DNA from: Tetrahymena thermophila SB210
Taxonomy: Eukaryota; Ciliophora; Oligohymenophorea; Hymenostomatida; Tetrahymenidae
Assembly: GCF_000189635.1 (NCBI RefSeq)
Contig: NW_002476355.1
Span: 124,001 to 188,000 of the forward strand
Direction: 5' to 3'
DNA length: 64,000 bases
In this document: one piece after another, positions 1 to 13,412 of the stretch
Numbering within the stretch: the first letter of the stretch is position 1
Layout of the letters: each line of letters starts with the position of its first letter
The notes under the pieces: generated by a model
Seen by the model: the letters and a program-made list of their open reading frames with translations, nothing else
Databases searched by the model: none
What the model was told of the DNA's origin: nothing
Translations under genes and position numbers: made by a program

Positions 1-2
1 CT

Positions 3-3000
3 TTTGATTATGATGGTCTGTATGTTTTTCCAACTTATAAAAACCCTTACAGGCTCAATATTAAAAGTTTTTAGAAGTACCCTATTAATTCAGATTCGAT
101 TTTGTTTGATTAATCAGGATAATACATCATTGCCCCCTCTTATTATTAAGGTATACTACTTTATATTTACCAATACTCACCCCTTGATAACAGCAAATAA
201 TAATAAGAGATATCACCTTTCAATATGAAGTTAATACGTGCCGATAGTTACAATAATTAATTCTACTCTATAAATATGGCATTTGGTGTTGATAAGAAAT
301 TTGCTGCTCAAGCAGTTTAAAAAGAAATTATTACTTATAACACAACAGATATACTAAATATTGAGATTTTATCTGTTTGGTCAAAACCTGATTTTTTACT
401 AGGTGATATATATGATCTTTGTATTACATTAGACAATAGATGGATTATTGGTGTTACTTAAGGCTAAGGTTATTTTATATTAAATATTTCTGACAAAAAT
501 AATCCTATCTTAGCAAATCATCAAACTTTTTAAGGTGGCTTTGCTATTGTTACTTCAGCTTATTATAATTTCGCTTATATTGGAGAAGGTACAAAAGGTT
601 TTGCTATTTTAGATACATCTGCTCTTCCATAAATCAAGTTTGCTTCCAGGATAAGCCTAACTGGGTTCACCTTTATGGTATTACCAATTTAAAAAGAAGA
701 TTACATTATTGTAACTTAAAGTGATAAAGGTACGCTAACTCTTATAGATACGAGAGACAAGTACAATCCATTAATAATATATTAATAACTTTATTTTAAT
801 CAGTAAGCTTAAGGTGTTTGCTTATTCAATACTCTAAATTATCTTTTTGTTACAGTTTCTAATGGCATCTTAACAATGCCATATTAAAATGAAATTCAAA
901 TACACACAGAAGTTTCTGTAATAAAAGCATTTTCAAATACATAATAATAATAAAAACTCAAGTACAGCAAATAAAGTTTGGTTGAATCAACTAATAATCC
1001 TAGAATTAATAATGAATATATATTTTAAATTGGTTAAACTGTTGTTTTAAATTTTAAAATTATCTATCCATAAAATTTAAATATGAAAATTTCTAATATT
1101 TACATTTTATAAAATGGTAATATAGAGACACTTCCACAATAATTTAACTTCGATTCTAAAAATTAAAATCTTTAATTTTAAGTTACAACTGATTTATTAG
1201 ACAAAAACTATATGATTTCAAATTTAATCATAATATTAATTAAAACTTTAATACCAATAGATAAAATATCATTTTTTTACTCTTAAGAGGATTCTTAAGA
1301 TTTAGCTGTAACAAATTTGACCTAATCTGCTCTGATTTTCTAAAGTCTTACAGACCAAAATATTATAAATTTAGATGGTATTTTAAATCAAAACTTTGAT
1401 GTTTAGAAAAAGTTAGTTTTAGATGCCTAACTTTAGAAATAACTGGTAGAAACTTCTAATATTTAAGATAGTTTATATTAAAATTTTATATCTTAGATAA
1501 CACAAAAGGTAAGCGTAACGCTGAAGAAATCATATTCATTCAATCCCTTTAAATTCTACATAATTTCATCCTTAAAATTTGATAACAACAATAGATTTCA
1601 TTACATTTCAACTAATTCTCTACAGATTATTCAAGTTATTTTAAAGGTGAATAGCAACACTGGTAAACTGATTCATAAAAATCAAGACAGTGTTACATTT
1701 TAATTATCAGATTCATAAGATTAGCTTCAAATTGAAGGCTCTTTAGAAAATGTAAACAAGGTATTGCAATAGTATATTATATTTGCTAATGCAAGTGAAA
1801 TTAGTTAACACATCTAATAGTCTATTCAAATTATTATTAATGACAATGTAAATAATCCTCTAAAAACTTCTATAAATATTTTTGAATGTTCATTTATAAT
1901 CCTGAAAAAGCAACTAATTGTTAATAAACAACTAAATTTATAAACATAACTTGATTAATAATTTAAAGATGGTGTTATTGATATAGAATCAAATATTGCA
2001 ATCTCTTTTTCCTCCTAAACATTTTTAGTTTAAGATACAAGTAAAATTACTTATTAAGCATATCTACAAAATGAAAAAGGTGAATTTGTGCTTATTCCTC
2101 CAAGCTTATGGCTTCAATAGTAAGGTAATGATAAACTTAATTTCAAAGGTGTAACAACTTCAGATTTATATGGTAAGGTTTACAGATTTTAGATATAAGC
2201 GACTGATGGATATACAAAAGCTGTGGATTATTTTACAGTTTAATTATATGGTATATCTTTTGTATATGCCTTGAATCTAATACTAAAAATATTAGGTCCA
2301 TTTTTAGGAGTTTTTGGAATATATTAATAAAGACACTACTTTTATAACATAATATTTTAAAACAGAGTGACCTTCTCATAAGAAGAGGTTGATTGTGGCA
2401 CAAAATACTAATAATAGTTAATAATTATAGGCAACTGTCATGAAGAAGGAATGTACATAGTAAGAAATCTATTTAAAAAGATAATGGAGAATTCTTCGTT
2501 GAAGCTAGATTAAAAATAGCCTAGAGCACATACTCATTCAGTCTCTGATGTTTAATAAAAAAATATGGATAACTTATTTGAATAAAAAAATATTAACAAT
2601 GAGGAATGTGAAAATGAATTTAAAGAATTTTAAAAATTTGAACATTAAAATAATTTTAATTTTAAAAAAAATACAAACAATATCCAAAAAGTATTATTGA
2701 ATTTATAAAAAGCCAAAAAATAAATAACTTAATCAAGTTTAGAAAGAAGATACCTGAATGAAAAAGGGAGTTTGGTAATGTCTCAAGCTATTTAGGATAT
2801 CGTAAAATTTAATATAATACCAAAAACTTATAAATAAAAAACAATGTAGTAATACGTTAATGAATTAGCAGACACTAATTCTGTTTTACAAAGAATTATA
2901 AGAGCCTTAATATCTAGATATTTGCTTAAACTAGATTAAAAAACTCATATAATCTATGAATACATAAAAAATTACTGCTTTTAGAATATCCATCATAACA

Positions 3001-4058
3001 AAAATGATTGGTTTAAAGCTATAATCGATATATAGTATAAGAACAATCCTTTTATAAAAGAAGATGATGAAGAAATCAACATTTTTCCTTCAATAGACTT
3101 CAACTATAAATAGTTATTATTTATATTTTAATAGCTCCATAAGACTGACAATGCACAAAATTTAAAAATACCCAAATCATTTAGCTAGTTTAAGAAATAC
3201 ATTGAAACATACTTTGAAGATGTAAACATTTTTCTTTTAAGGGAAGTAATCTTTGCTGATGTTTTAGGGTTTCCTCAGTATAAACCTTCAAGTTTTTAGC
3301 GTTCGATAGGTAAGTCTATTTATGCTCATTCTTACAATATCAGTTAGATTATAGCTTTTAAGAAAAGAGAAATAAGTAAACACTTCCAACCAATATATAG
3401 ATTCTTTAATATAGAATATGAAAAATACGGTTTTTCTAAAAACATGAGATTACCTTCTTGGCTTCAATTTGATTAAAGAAGCGGAGTTATCTTCCTTCAT
3501 GGAGTACCTTAAAAGTAAGATATAGAAGAAATACAAATAAAAATTTATGACACAAATAGATATGTTATACGATAATTTGTTTTAAAAATTAATTTTAATA
3601 TACAGAGAAATGATAAAAAGTAATAAATTGACTAAATTTATTCATAATAAGATGAGTCTTCATAATTAATTAGCTCAAATTAATAAAAAATATCTTCAAA
3701 ACATGAAATGCCAAAAACATTTTTAAATACATTCTATACGAAATAAGAAGACATTTTTTAAACTAATTCAGATTCTCCCTCTTCAATTTTCAGTAAAAGT
3801 GTTAAATTAAGGAGAGAAATTAATAAATATTAATTATAAGCCACTAATTAAAATTAAATATAAAAGAATAAAACAGAATAAGAAGGAAATATTTTTGAAA
3901 ATTGTCAATCAAATATCAGTGAAGAGCTACAATCATAAGAAGTAAATAGGTTTTAAGAATTCTCAACTCACAGAAATTCAATTTCTGAAAAAGAAGCATA
4001 ATTATATTTGCAAATTATCTCAAATAGGAAATAAGATGAGATTAATGAATTATTATGA
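3..4058 (+). CDS. Large LVIVD-repeat transmembrane protein, 5'-truncated by the window edge
   Basis: The frame is open in ciliate code from base 3 to the TGA at 4056-4058, about 1,351 codons, with no start seen; the gene begins outside the window. Methionines near base 224 and 276 are internal, because the frame upstream still reads as good protein. The first ~270 residues contain LVIVD-type beta-propeller repeats (for example YFILNISDKNNP and GFAILDTSALP, then LTLIDTRDKYNP). A long beta-rich ectodomain follows, with a cadherin/dystroglycan-like stretch near bases 1500-1750. One hydrophobic segment at about 2248-2325 is probably the membrane span. About 580 charged, Gln-rich residues follow, probably cytosolic. 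No intron is needed. LVIVD repeats with a single span form a large family in Tetrahymena; the function is unknown and a surface role is inference. It converges on SKI2 with 240 bases between the stops. Confidence 0.82.
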
Positions 4059-4271
4059 TAAATAAATAAATAACTAATGTAAATATTTATTTATTTTTAT
4101 GTAGTTTATTTTTTAAAAATTGGTAAATATTTAATAAATAAAAAAATTAATTTGCTAAAAATTTATATCAGTTGGAATTTATTTGTGGTTGTATGCATTT
4201 AATAAATATATATTTGGTATATTTATAATTAAATTTTAATAGTATTTTTTAAATAAATAAATAAATTATTT

Positions 4272-4291
4272 TGTGTGTGTGTGTGTGTGTG
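4272..4291. repeat. (GT)n microsatellite
   Basis: About ten GT units lie just past the SKI2 stop codon, in the short convergent interval between the LVIVD gene and SKI2, probably within a 3' UTR. Confidence 0.9.
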
Positions 4292-4298
4292 AGTTCGT

Positions 4299-7200
4299 TC
4301 AATGATCGTCTTAGTCTAAATACAAACTTTTAGAAAAAATTATATCTTTCTTGAGCATTTCCATGCATCTGTCTAGTTTAACTCCCATTGCATAATTTCC
4401 CATAATAATATAACCATTTCTTACATTTTTGAGTAAATTTTCAAGTCTAAGGAAGCTTCTTACTATAGCACCTTCTTATATAGATGTCATTTCGCAAATA
4501 TTTTAGAAATCCATTCCATTCATCCATTAGTATACAACTTCAATTAAGTCTCTTATATAAACTTGATCAAACATATAGTCATCTTCATTACCACATTGAA
4601 TAACCTAAAATAAAATTAAATATGTTAAGAAACTTACTCTTTATTTATTTATTTATAATTTACTCCGAATTAACATTCGTAAGAGATAACAGCCTTGACA
4701 GATTATATAATTTCTAGATAAGATTCCATAAAATTATCATAATTAGGATAGAAAGGGCTAAAGTCATCTATTGGGTCATATTTAACTGCACTTTTAGATT
4801 TAGCTTAACATACAAAACCACTTAGAAGAGCTGCTATGTCACATTCTTCTAAAGATTCAAGAGATTCTTAGAATATTACCTCTGTGACATAAATATTTTG
4901 TATTTCTTTAGCTATACGAGCCTTAAAAGTAGGTTTGTTAACTAAATCAACATAACCAAATCTTTTCAAAATCTTCAATTTACTAATTGCAAAATAATTA
5001 TTTTAAACTTTCAAAATAAATAATAAAAGTAAAAATAAAATCTACCTTTCAAAACTTGTTCTTTGATTTAAGTCATTTTCATCTACTTTTTTAATAAGTT
5101 CTTCTAGATCAGTTTTAATTTACTTTCTTTCGAAGACTTGGCTAATATGCAAATCTTTGATATCACATTAATGACAAAGTGAAGTTTATATTGAGTCTAA
5201 ATTATTATTTAGTGCAGATTTTGATATGTCAGTTGTGTTTTAGAATTTCATATCCAAGAATTTTTTCCTCTTCATTTTTTTCTAAACAAAATTAAAATAA
5301 AGAAATAAATAAATAAATTAAAGATATTTGAACAAATTTACAGATGAGATTTCTTCAGATAGAAAAACCTCTTTAAATTAATTTTTTTTAGAAATAAGCA
5401 ACTTAACGCATGATTAAACATATTCTTAATCTTCTAATTCTCCATCTTCAATTCCAGGGTCATCTTCGTATATCTTACAAATGCAAGAAACGGGCAGCTT
5501 AAATATTTTGTAAGTATATTCTTTGTAGTCGTTAGATTCATCACAGTAATGGTGATTTTCGACAACATGTGAGTGGAATGCATCTTCTTGGAAATTAAAA
5601 ATAGGTCCTTGTTGGACATCAATACTATCTACATATAAAACATATAGGAATCTGTCTTCGTATTTATCTTTAAGATTGATATAAATAATCATCCCAAAAT
5701 AGAATTTGTAAACGTCATCGTACATGACACAGTAAGAAGGAAGCTCCATCTTTTCTACCATGTATGTTTTTACTTGTTAGAAATAGTTTTTATTTAATTA
5801 TCTCATAATTTAAGAACTTTATATGTATTTCTCAATAGGAAGTTCATCGATTCCTGGAGGTTGTAATTTGCATTTCATATTCTTTAATTCTAAATATTTT
5901 AATTTAAGTTCTTTTATTTTCTTGATATTGTTTGGTAACTAAGCATATTTGTGATTCTCTTAATAACTTTTCTTCATCATATCAATTACATTAAGTACAT
6001 TAGAATTAAGCAAGTTGATGATTGTTTCATATGTGATTTTAAATTTAGATTCCAAATATTATCCCTATAAAAAATATTATTTAAATTTAATATTAATCGA
6101 ATACTAATTATTTATTTATTTACCTTAGTGTCCATTATGATATTTAAGTCATTTTTAGATGGAAGCTACTCAATTGAATTAACAAAAATTATAACATTTC
6201 CCTTTACATCTAAACCTCTTCTACCTGCTCTACCACTCATTTAAGTAAATTCTGATGAATTCAGCAGTCTTTCACCAGAAGAGTCAAACTTTTTAAGAGA
6301 GTGGAAAATAACTTTTAATTAAAATTAACAAATATTTTTAGTTATTTTTTAAATTTGAATTTTTTTTTCAATCCATCCAAAATTTAAAGAAAAAAAATAT
6401 TTAGCAAAACATAAAACAAATAAATTTATTTAATCTGAAATTATTTATTCACTTACAATTTGATCTTAAAATATGAAAATAAAAAATATTTCTTTGAATA
6501 ACAAAAAAATTGATATTAAACTTTTTTTCTGAGTTTATTTATTTTAAAAATTAATCCAGTTTTAAGAAAATAAAATGAAATTTTTAAATTAAAAAAATAA
6601 ATAAATTTTGAAATGAAGTTAGTAAAGTCTTTACCTGTTTTTGTAGGCATATTAATACCCATAGCAAATGTTTCTGTAGCAATTAGAACTTTTATAAGGC
6701 TTTGTGAGAAAAGAATTTCAACAACTTCTTTCATGAAAGGAATAACATCACCATGATGGATACCTATACCTCTAAGAAGTAAATCTTTAATGGTTTGTAT
6801 TTAAGGCACATTTAAATCTCTTGACTTAATCTTTCTGGAACACTACCTGAAATAATATTCTATTCTTACCTTTAATTATTTTTATATAAAATAATCTAAA
6901 AAAGTTGCTTTAAATTAATTGATATTTATTTACAGTTTCCTCATAATCACAAAAGTTAAGTTATTTAATTTAATTTGCTATTTCGTCTATTTTCCTTTTA
7001 GAAAAGCAGAAAATAACACAGGGTAGTAAGTTTTCATTTTAGCATTTAATTAGGAGTTACATCAAATTAAATCCTTCGTTTGTACTGCTTGAAGAATTGT
7101 AATCGTCTTCATCAGTGGATTTAATGAATTTTTCAGTGATTGCTTTCATTGTTCTTTTGTTTCTCATCGATGTATTTGTATTTTTTAGAATTCCTTTTTG

Positions 7201-9434
7201 ATACTTTTCAAGCTTTAATGATTTCTTTTATGCAGTTAATTAATTCTTCTGATTCATGTATGTTTTTATAATTCTGTTCTTAAATTAGTCATAATCAGTG
7301 GCATTAAAACGATTGTCTCCTTGCTTAATTACTTCTATTGAGCCATTTAAATAAATAGAATGTTCTAAGGGAACAGGTCTAAAATCAGTTTTTTATACAT
7401 AAATTTTTCTTTTTTTAGTTCTTCCTACCCAATTAGCGAATTCCATGTAATTCGGAACTGTTGCACTGAGCATTACAAAACCGACTGTCTCAGGAAGCAT
7501 AATAATTGTTTCTTCCCAAACCAGACCTCTCTCAGGATTATTTAAATAATGAACTTCATCAAATATAACCCTATAAAATATAAAAATATAATTATTAGCT
7601 AACTAAATTTAATGAAATAATGACAGTGTTTTGTAAATAAACAATGAAAACATAACGTTTAAGAAAAATAAATAAATTGTTTACCATTCAATATCTCTAA
7701 TTATATCGTTGTTTCTGTAGAGCATATTTCTCAAAATTTCTGTTGTTACAATTAAACAATTTGCATTGGGGTTGAGTTACACATCACCAGTAACTAGACC
7801 TACATCATCACCGTATTTTTACTTAAAATCTCTATACTTTTGGTTTGATAAAGCTTTAATAGGAGAAGTATAAATTGCTTTTCTATTAAGCTTTTTAGAA
7901 ATAGCTATTGCGTATTCAGCAACTACTGTTTTACCTGCAGATGTATGAGCACAAACAAAAACACTTTCTTTTCTTTCTATTCTGTAAACTGACCTCTTTT
8001 GGAAAGCATCGAGCTCAAAAGGATATTATTACGCCATTTTTTCTTTGGGTACTTCCTCATAAAATTTAGCTAAATTAAACTGATCTTCGACTGCCCAATC
8101 GTAAGATGAAGACAATTATAATTTTTTTTCATTGATTTCTTAAGTATCCACCAATCTATTTTTAAAATATTTCATTTAAATTTGCATTTAAATAAATCTT
8201 ATTTTTTAATTTAATGAAAATGAAAAAAATATTTTATAGATTTTACTTAATTTTATTAAATTATTCCATTTTATTTTGCTATCCTAGAGAATAAATTTGG
8301 TCTTCTTGCATCTCGAAGCTTTGAGATTTTAATTCTTCCTACATCTTTTTGACCTTTTCAAGTAGTTGCTATTCCTCAAATTGTATTTTTTCTTCTACTT
8401 TGTCTATCATAACATCAAAATCTAAATTTGCTAAAATTTACAGCTCATAAGATTATTTTAATTCTTCCTCTTCTTTTTATTCTTCTACCCACTCACTTTT
8501 TAATTGTTTGAAAATCTCTTCTGGGTCCATGTCTACAGTAGATTTTTAAATAACTTTGTGCTTTTTTGCTTCTTTTTAACCTGCTTTTTAGAAAATAGAA
8601 AGGACTCTGCTAAATTTATTCACTTTAATGAGATCTTCTAGTGAAAGCTAAGGAATATTAATTCTATTTTTAATGCTTTGCTATTTTTATCTTAGTTCAG
8701 CTAAGTATTATTCTACCTGATTTCCCAAGACTTAAAAGTCCTCAACTATATTATTTTGCGATTAATAACCTTAAACTTATTAAGCATTTATTTCTTAGCT
8801 TGCATTACCTTGATTGTAATATTCGTTTAATAATTACTAGCCTTTTTATTGTTGTTGTGTATTATCTTAAGATTGATCTGTTGAATAATTCTTAAATGAA
8901 TTATTCTACACCATTTAGTCTTAAAATCCTGTAAATTCGTTATCCATATAATCATAGCTAAAAGTTGTTGTAAAAGGATTTTTTAAGTGTAAATCTACTT
9001 CATCTAATGCGCGCTTATAGCCTATATCTAACATTTCAGATTCAACTTAATTTTAATCGAATTAAAAACCCATTAAATCTACATCATGCTCATAAATATC
9101 TTTTAAAATTCTTCGTTCTAATTACCCTTTCTATAAAAAAATATTGAACATTTAACATTAAATTTTGATAAATTGAATAAATTACTTTAATATATTTTAA
9201 ATCTGCAAAAGATTCTTCATAGTGAACGCTAGTGAAATGATTATTGAGATATAATTATGTATTTTATCTTTCTGGATTATTAATCACAACCTAAAAATGA
9301 CTAGGGAGAGCTTGGTCTTTCACATCGAACTAAAATAACTGTTATTCAAAATCTAATATTTTTGGAATTCTGCTTTAGTTAGCATATATTAACCAGTCAA
9401 ATGCCTAAAGTAGTTAATCTTCTTATCCATTCAT
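4299..9434 (-). CDS. SKI2: SKI2 RNA helicase (Ski complex, cytosolic exosome cofactor)
   Basis: Ten exons, about 1,415 residues. Exons: 9434-9186, 9130-8247, 8155-7685 (or from 8197), 7570-6934, 6869-6635, 6311-6124, 6064-5342, 5281-5046, 4982-4664, 4604-4299. All junction phases agree. The 5' splice of exon 4 and the acceptor at 6870 are the least certain. An in-frame TGA lies just upstream of the ATG at 9434. Exons 1-2 are the Gln-rich N-terminal arm. The helicase core then shows PFELDAFQ, Walker A AHTSAGKT (about residue 446), the DEVH box (about 540), SATVP, the HHGD motif and [12 protein letters not shown]. The DSHCT domain ends [15 protein letters not shown] before [11 protein letters not shown] and the DSHCT sequence fit SKI2 better than MTR4. 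The Ski complex feeds mRNA to the cytoplasmic exosome for 3'-5' decay. Confidence 0.93.
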
Positions 9435-11189
9435 TATTCAAAATCTATCAAAAAATTTAATAAAGATTTATTAATTTAAACTTATGTCTATCTTTCTATC
9501 TATCTATCTATCAATCAATCTATCTATCAAATTTTTGATATCTTTTTTTTTATCTTTTATGAACTCTCAAATAAATTATTTTTATTCCAATCACAAATTT
9601 TTCGATATTCATTTAAATACATTTAATAGAATATTTAAAGAATATAATCTTTTTTAAAATAAAAGAATAATAAAGAAAGATTTTTACTTTGAAATTAAAA
9701 AGTTTTATTTCGTTTTTATTTTTAGCTAATCAAATTGCAAGCTATTAATTGGATAAATTTCTTCATTCTTAAAAAAAAAAATCTTAATTAAGAGAAGATA
9801 AAATAAAACCTTTACTAATTTTATAAATAAAATAATTAATTAACTCAATCAAAATATTAAAAATAATAATTCTTTTTTATTTTATTTGAAAATTTTATTT
9901 AAAATAAGTAAGTATGTAATAAGTAAATTTATCTAATTCAAATCTATTTTTATTTTTTACTTTAATATTTGATATTTTTAGCTATTGTTAGATTTTAATT
10001 AAATTAAATTATTTTAAATAAAATAAAATATTTCTTTTATATTAAATTAAATTAGAATTAATTAGGTCTTCTATTACTCCAAGGTAGCTTTGTATAGTGA
10101 CTTTTTATATTTTTTGCTAGCCACCTTAAATTATTTTATTTTTTTTGTAAATGATTTCAATAGCACCCTAATTAAAATTTGATATGGTCAATTTATTTTT
10201 TTATTAATATTTTAATCTATCAAATATCATATAAATTTTTATAATTTTTTTTAACTTATTTTTTTAGCTAGGTTAAAATAAAATTAAAATAAATCTTTCA
10301 AAAGTTTTACAAGCATTTATTTCCAAAAAATAAATTAATAACCATTAAATTACTTTCTTTATATTTCTAAAAAATATCTAGCTTTTATTTTCTAATAAAT
10401 TAAATTATTTTTATCTATATAAGATTATAGATATCAGAATATAATTATGATTATTCAATATAAGAAGAGAAATAATTTAAAATGAAATTGAATTTATTTA
10501 AATGAAAAAGTTAAATTTACTTAAAAACAAAATATTATTAATTATGAAAATAGATTTTTTAATTTTACATAAATTTGGCTGTAGAAGAATAAATATTCAA
10601 AATGAAATTCATCGAATTAAAAATTTAGAATTAAATTTATCGAATTACAAATATTAGATTTGGTTTTGTAAAATACAACTGTAAATAATTAGAAGGTTAA
10701 TAAATTTGATTTTTGGTTACAAATATTTCAAAGAAATTAAAATTTATTTAAAAGTGAAACTTTTTCGAATAATTGTATTTATTCTTTGCGAGATTTAATA
10801 AAAGTTTCTCCTTGAACATTTTGATTTCATATGGTATTAAATATTACGTTAGACTATAAATGTCTCACTTTTAATATACTTTTTTGTCAAAATTCATTAA
10901 ATTAATCTCTTCCTTATTTATTACAAATTATAAAATAGAGTATTTTTGAAATTAATTGTTTTTAGATTTTAAAAAATAAATAGAAGAAACAAGCTATTAA
11001 ATCTAAAATCTACAAATTTATTTAATAATTATGCCAATTATCTCTCGTATTTCCAGCTAATTTCGCATAATTACAATTTTTAGTTTAAAACGATTAATAG
11101 TTTTGATGATTATATTTATTTGATATTTTAATTAATTATTAGAGATATTGATTGATAGATAGATAGATAATATTTTGTTTAAAATCATT
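9435..11189. other. Intergenic, no gene seen
   Basis: Divergent interval between the 5' ends of SKI2 and the LRR gene. It is extremely AT-rich with a tetranucleotide tract at 9487-9529 (ATCT/ATCA units). I see no open frame with coding character and no tRNA-like element. It should hold both promoters, but no motif is recognisable. Confidence 0.7.
9487..9529. repeat. (ATCT)n / (ATCA)n tetranucleotide repeat
   Basis: Imperfect run of CTAT/CAAT tetranucleotides about 55 bases upstream of the SKI2 start. A matching short GATA run lies at 11152-11170, upstream of the divergent LRR gene. Confidence 0.85.
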
Positions 11190-13412
11190 ATGAACACCAA
11201 ACATTAAAAATAATTTAAAAATTTAGTAGGAGACGATATTTACATCAAAAAGGATGTATAGACAAATAGGTATTACTTGTAAGAAGTATATTTTCCTTAG
11301 GAAAGTGTAGAAAGATTAGCAGTAAATTGCAAAAACTGGCCTGATGTCTCTGATAAAGAGTTTGAGCATATTTGCAGTGAATTAGAAGAATCTTCTGCTA
11401 AATCTATATAAATTTCTATGAGAGGACTCAATAAAATTAGTGAAGAAGGCTTCTAAAATCTTTAATAGGCTATCAGTTTAAATAGCCATTGCAAAGAGTT
11501 TATTTTGGATTTCGATAAATGTGAAAAACTTAAAAACAGTAATCTTTAGTAGATCAGTTAAGGACTTTCAATAAATGAATAGCTACAAATATTATAATTG
11601 AGCTTTAGATACTGCAGCCTCATAACTGATGAAGGAGTTTATTATATAAGCTAACTTTTAAATAGAAAGAAAGAGAAGTTAATAGATTTGAATTTGAATT
11701 TTGAGTATTCCTTTAATCTAACTGACGAAAGTGTTATGCATATTTGCGAATCTATTTAAGACAGTAACTCACTGCAAAGCTTTATGCTTAACCTAAATTC
11801 TTGCTCTGTTACAGATGTTGGGTTATAAACTCTTCAAAGAACAATTAGCTCCTGCTCCAAATTAAAATTCTTTACTTTGAAGCTTGAGCTTTGTGATAAA
11901 ATATCAGATGTAGGATTGGCCGTCTTATCATAATGTCTGAATCAAAATAGCTCTTTGAAAGAGTTTAATCTAATTCTAAACTCGAATCATGAAATAACGA
12001 ATAAAGGGATTAAGAAAGTAATTTAATAGCTTAGTTAATTAGCATGTAATTTATAATTAATTAATTTATCTTTGGAAAACATTCCTTAAATCACAGGAAA
12101 AGTGCTGAAATACATTAAAAATATTCAAATTCCAAATGGAAAAAAGCTCGAAAAATTGGTTTTAACTGTCAAGCAATGCAGTCAATTTAAGGAGTAAGCT
12201 TTTGAAAATCTTCAAACTCTACTTAAAGAAAAATAAATCTCTGTTGAATAAATTGTTCTCGATTTTAAAAATCAGAATTTCTTTTCTTCAGATTCTGATA
12301 ATTTATCAAGCTATAGAAAAATAATTGATGAAGGAATATCCACTCAAAATAAAGTCCAAATACTTTTTGGTAACTCTCAGCAATTCAATGCAAATGATAC
12401 TCTCCACATCCAATCTGCTTTAGAAGAGCTGAATCTGTCTAAAAAAATAGCTTTAACTTATTCTGAATCTGTAAAACAACCTATCTTAAGTGATAGTTAT
12501 ATTTTTTTGAGCTCTACAAACTCATTTGGACTAGAAACTACTCCTTGTAAAGAAAATTAATATTATTATCTTCAATTCAATGAAGATAAAGAGAATAAGG
12601 AGCTATAAGTATCTAAATTGAAATCAATAGTAAATACTAATCTAAACTAAAATATCAACAATGTTTCTTAGGAGATTTTCTAAACCAGATTAAATTTAGA
12701 AAGATGCAATTAGCTAAACATCTTAAAAGATGTTTACACTTGTGCAAGAATTTCATCTAAAAATTACACCAAATTTGATATAGAAATACATAAAAATGAG
12801 GTTAATGAAGAGTACTTTGAAAATTCTAATGAAACTGGAGAAAGTGAAATTTCCTAAAAATGCTCACATGCTAAAGATTTATTAGATTAAATAAATTTCT
12901 CCAGCTTCTTTTATTCAATTGTAAACTCCCTTTCATACAATTCTGTCAATATTAATATTTCTTATGGACTTATTAACGATAAAATAATATAAAGTATGTC
13001 TAAATCAATTAAATCCAATTAAAGTGTAAAAGATTGGTAATTTTATTTTGGAGAATGCAACCAAATTACAGATGAGAGCTTAACAATTTTCTTTGAAGAC
13101 CTACAAGAAGCAAGCTAGAATATTAATTCTTTGATCATTTAATTTTTGAATTGCACAAATATATCTGATAAATCATTATAAAAATTAAATAATTTCATTG
13201 CAAATAATAAGAATACTTTAAAAATTGAGTTCATTTTCTCTAAATCGAACTTTATCTCTGACAAAAGCTTAAGTTAATTACTTGATACAATTTAAAATGA
13301 TAAAGTTCAAAAAAGAACATTTCTCATTTCGTTCCTCTCCTGCTAAAAGCTTTCTCTTAAATAAATGGTATTGCTTGACAAAGCAATTAAAAAGAAAAAT
13401 GGAGAAATATGA
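11190..13412 (+). CDS. Leucine-rich-repeat protein
   Basis: A single exon in ciliate code, 740 residues, ATG at 11190 and TGA at 13410-13412. Residues ~55-330 form successive LRRs of the cysteine-containing/AMN1 type: a strand such as LKFFTLKLELCDKISDVGL, then a short helix, repeating every 35-40 residues with conserved Leu/Cys and (I/L)xDxxL. A less regular middle part follows, then about four more LRRs from ~550 to 720 (for example CNQITDESL and CTNISDKSL). No kinase, F-box, membrane span or signal peptide is visible. LRRs of this type usually bind proteins; the partner and pathway are not evident. The start is the first in-frame ATG after an AT-rich leader. Neighbours are unrelated. Confidence 0.87.

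Noticed and set aside
4-228. Standard-code ORF at the window start
   Set aside because: It overlaps, in another frame, the open ciliate-code frame of the LVIVD-repeat gene, whose reading is far more protein-like.
5426-5761. Standard-code ORF on the minus strand
   Set aside because: It is part of SKI2 exon 7, broken by TAA read as stop.
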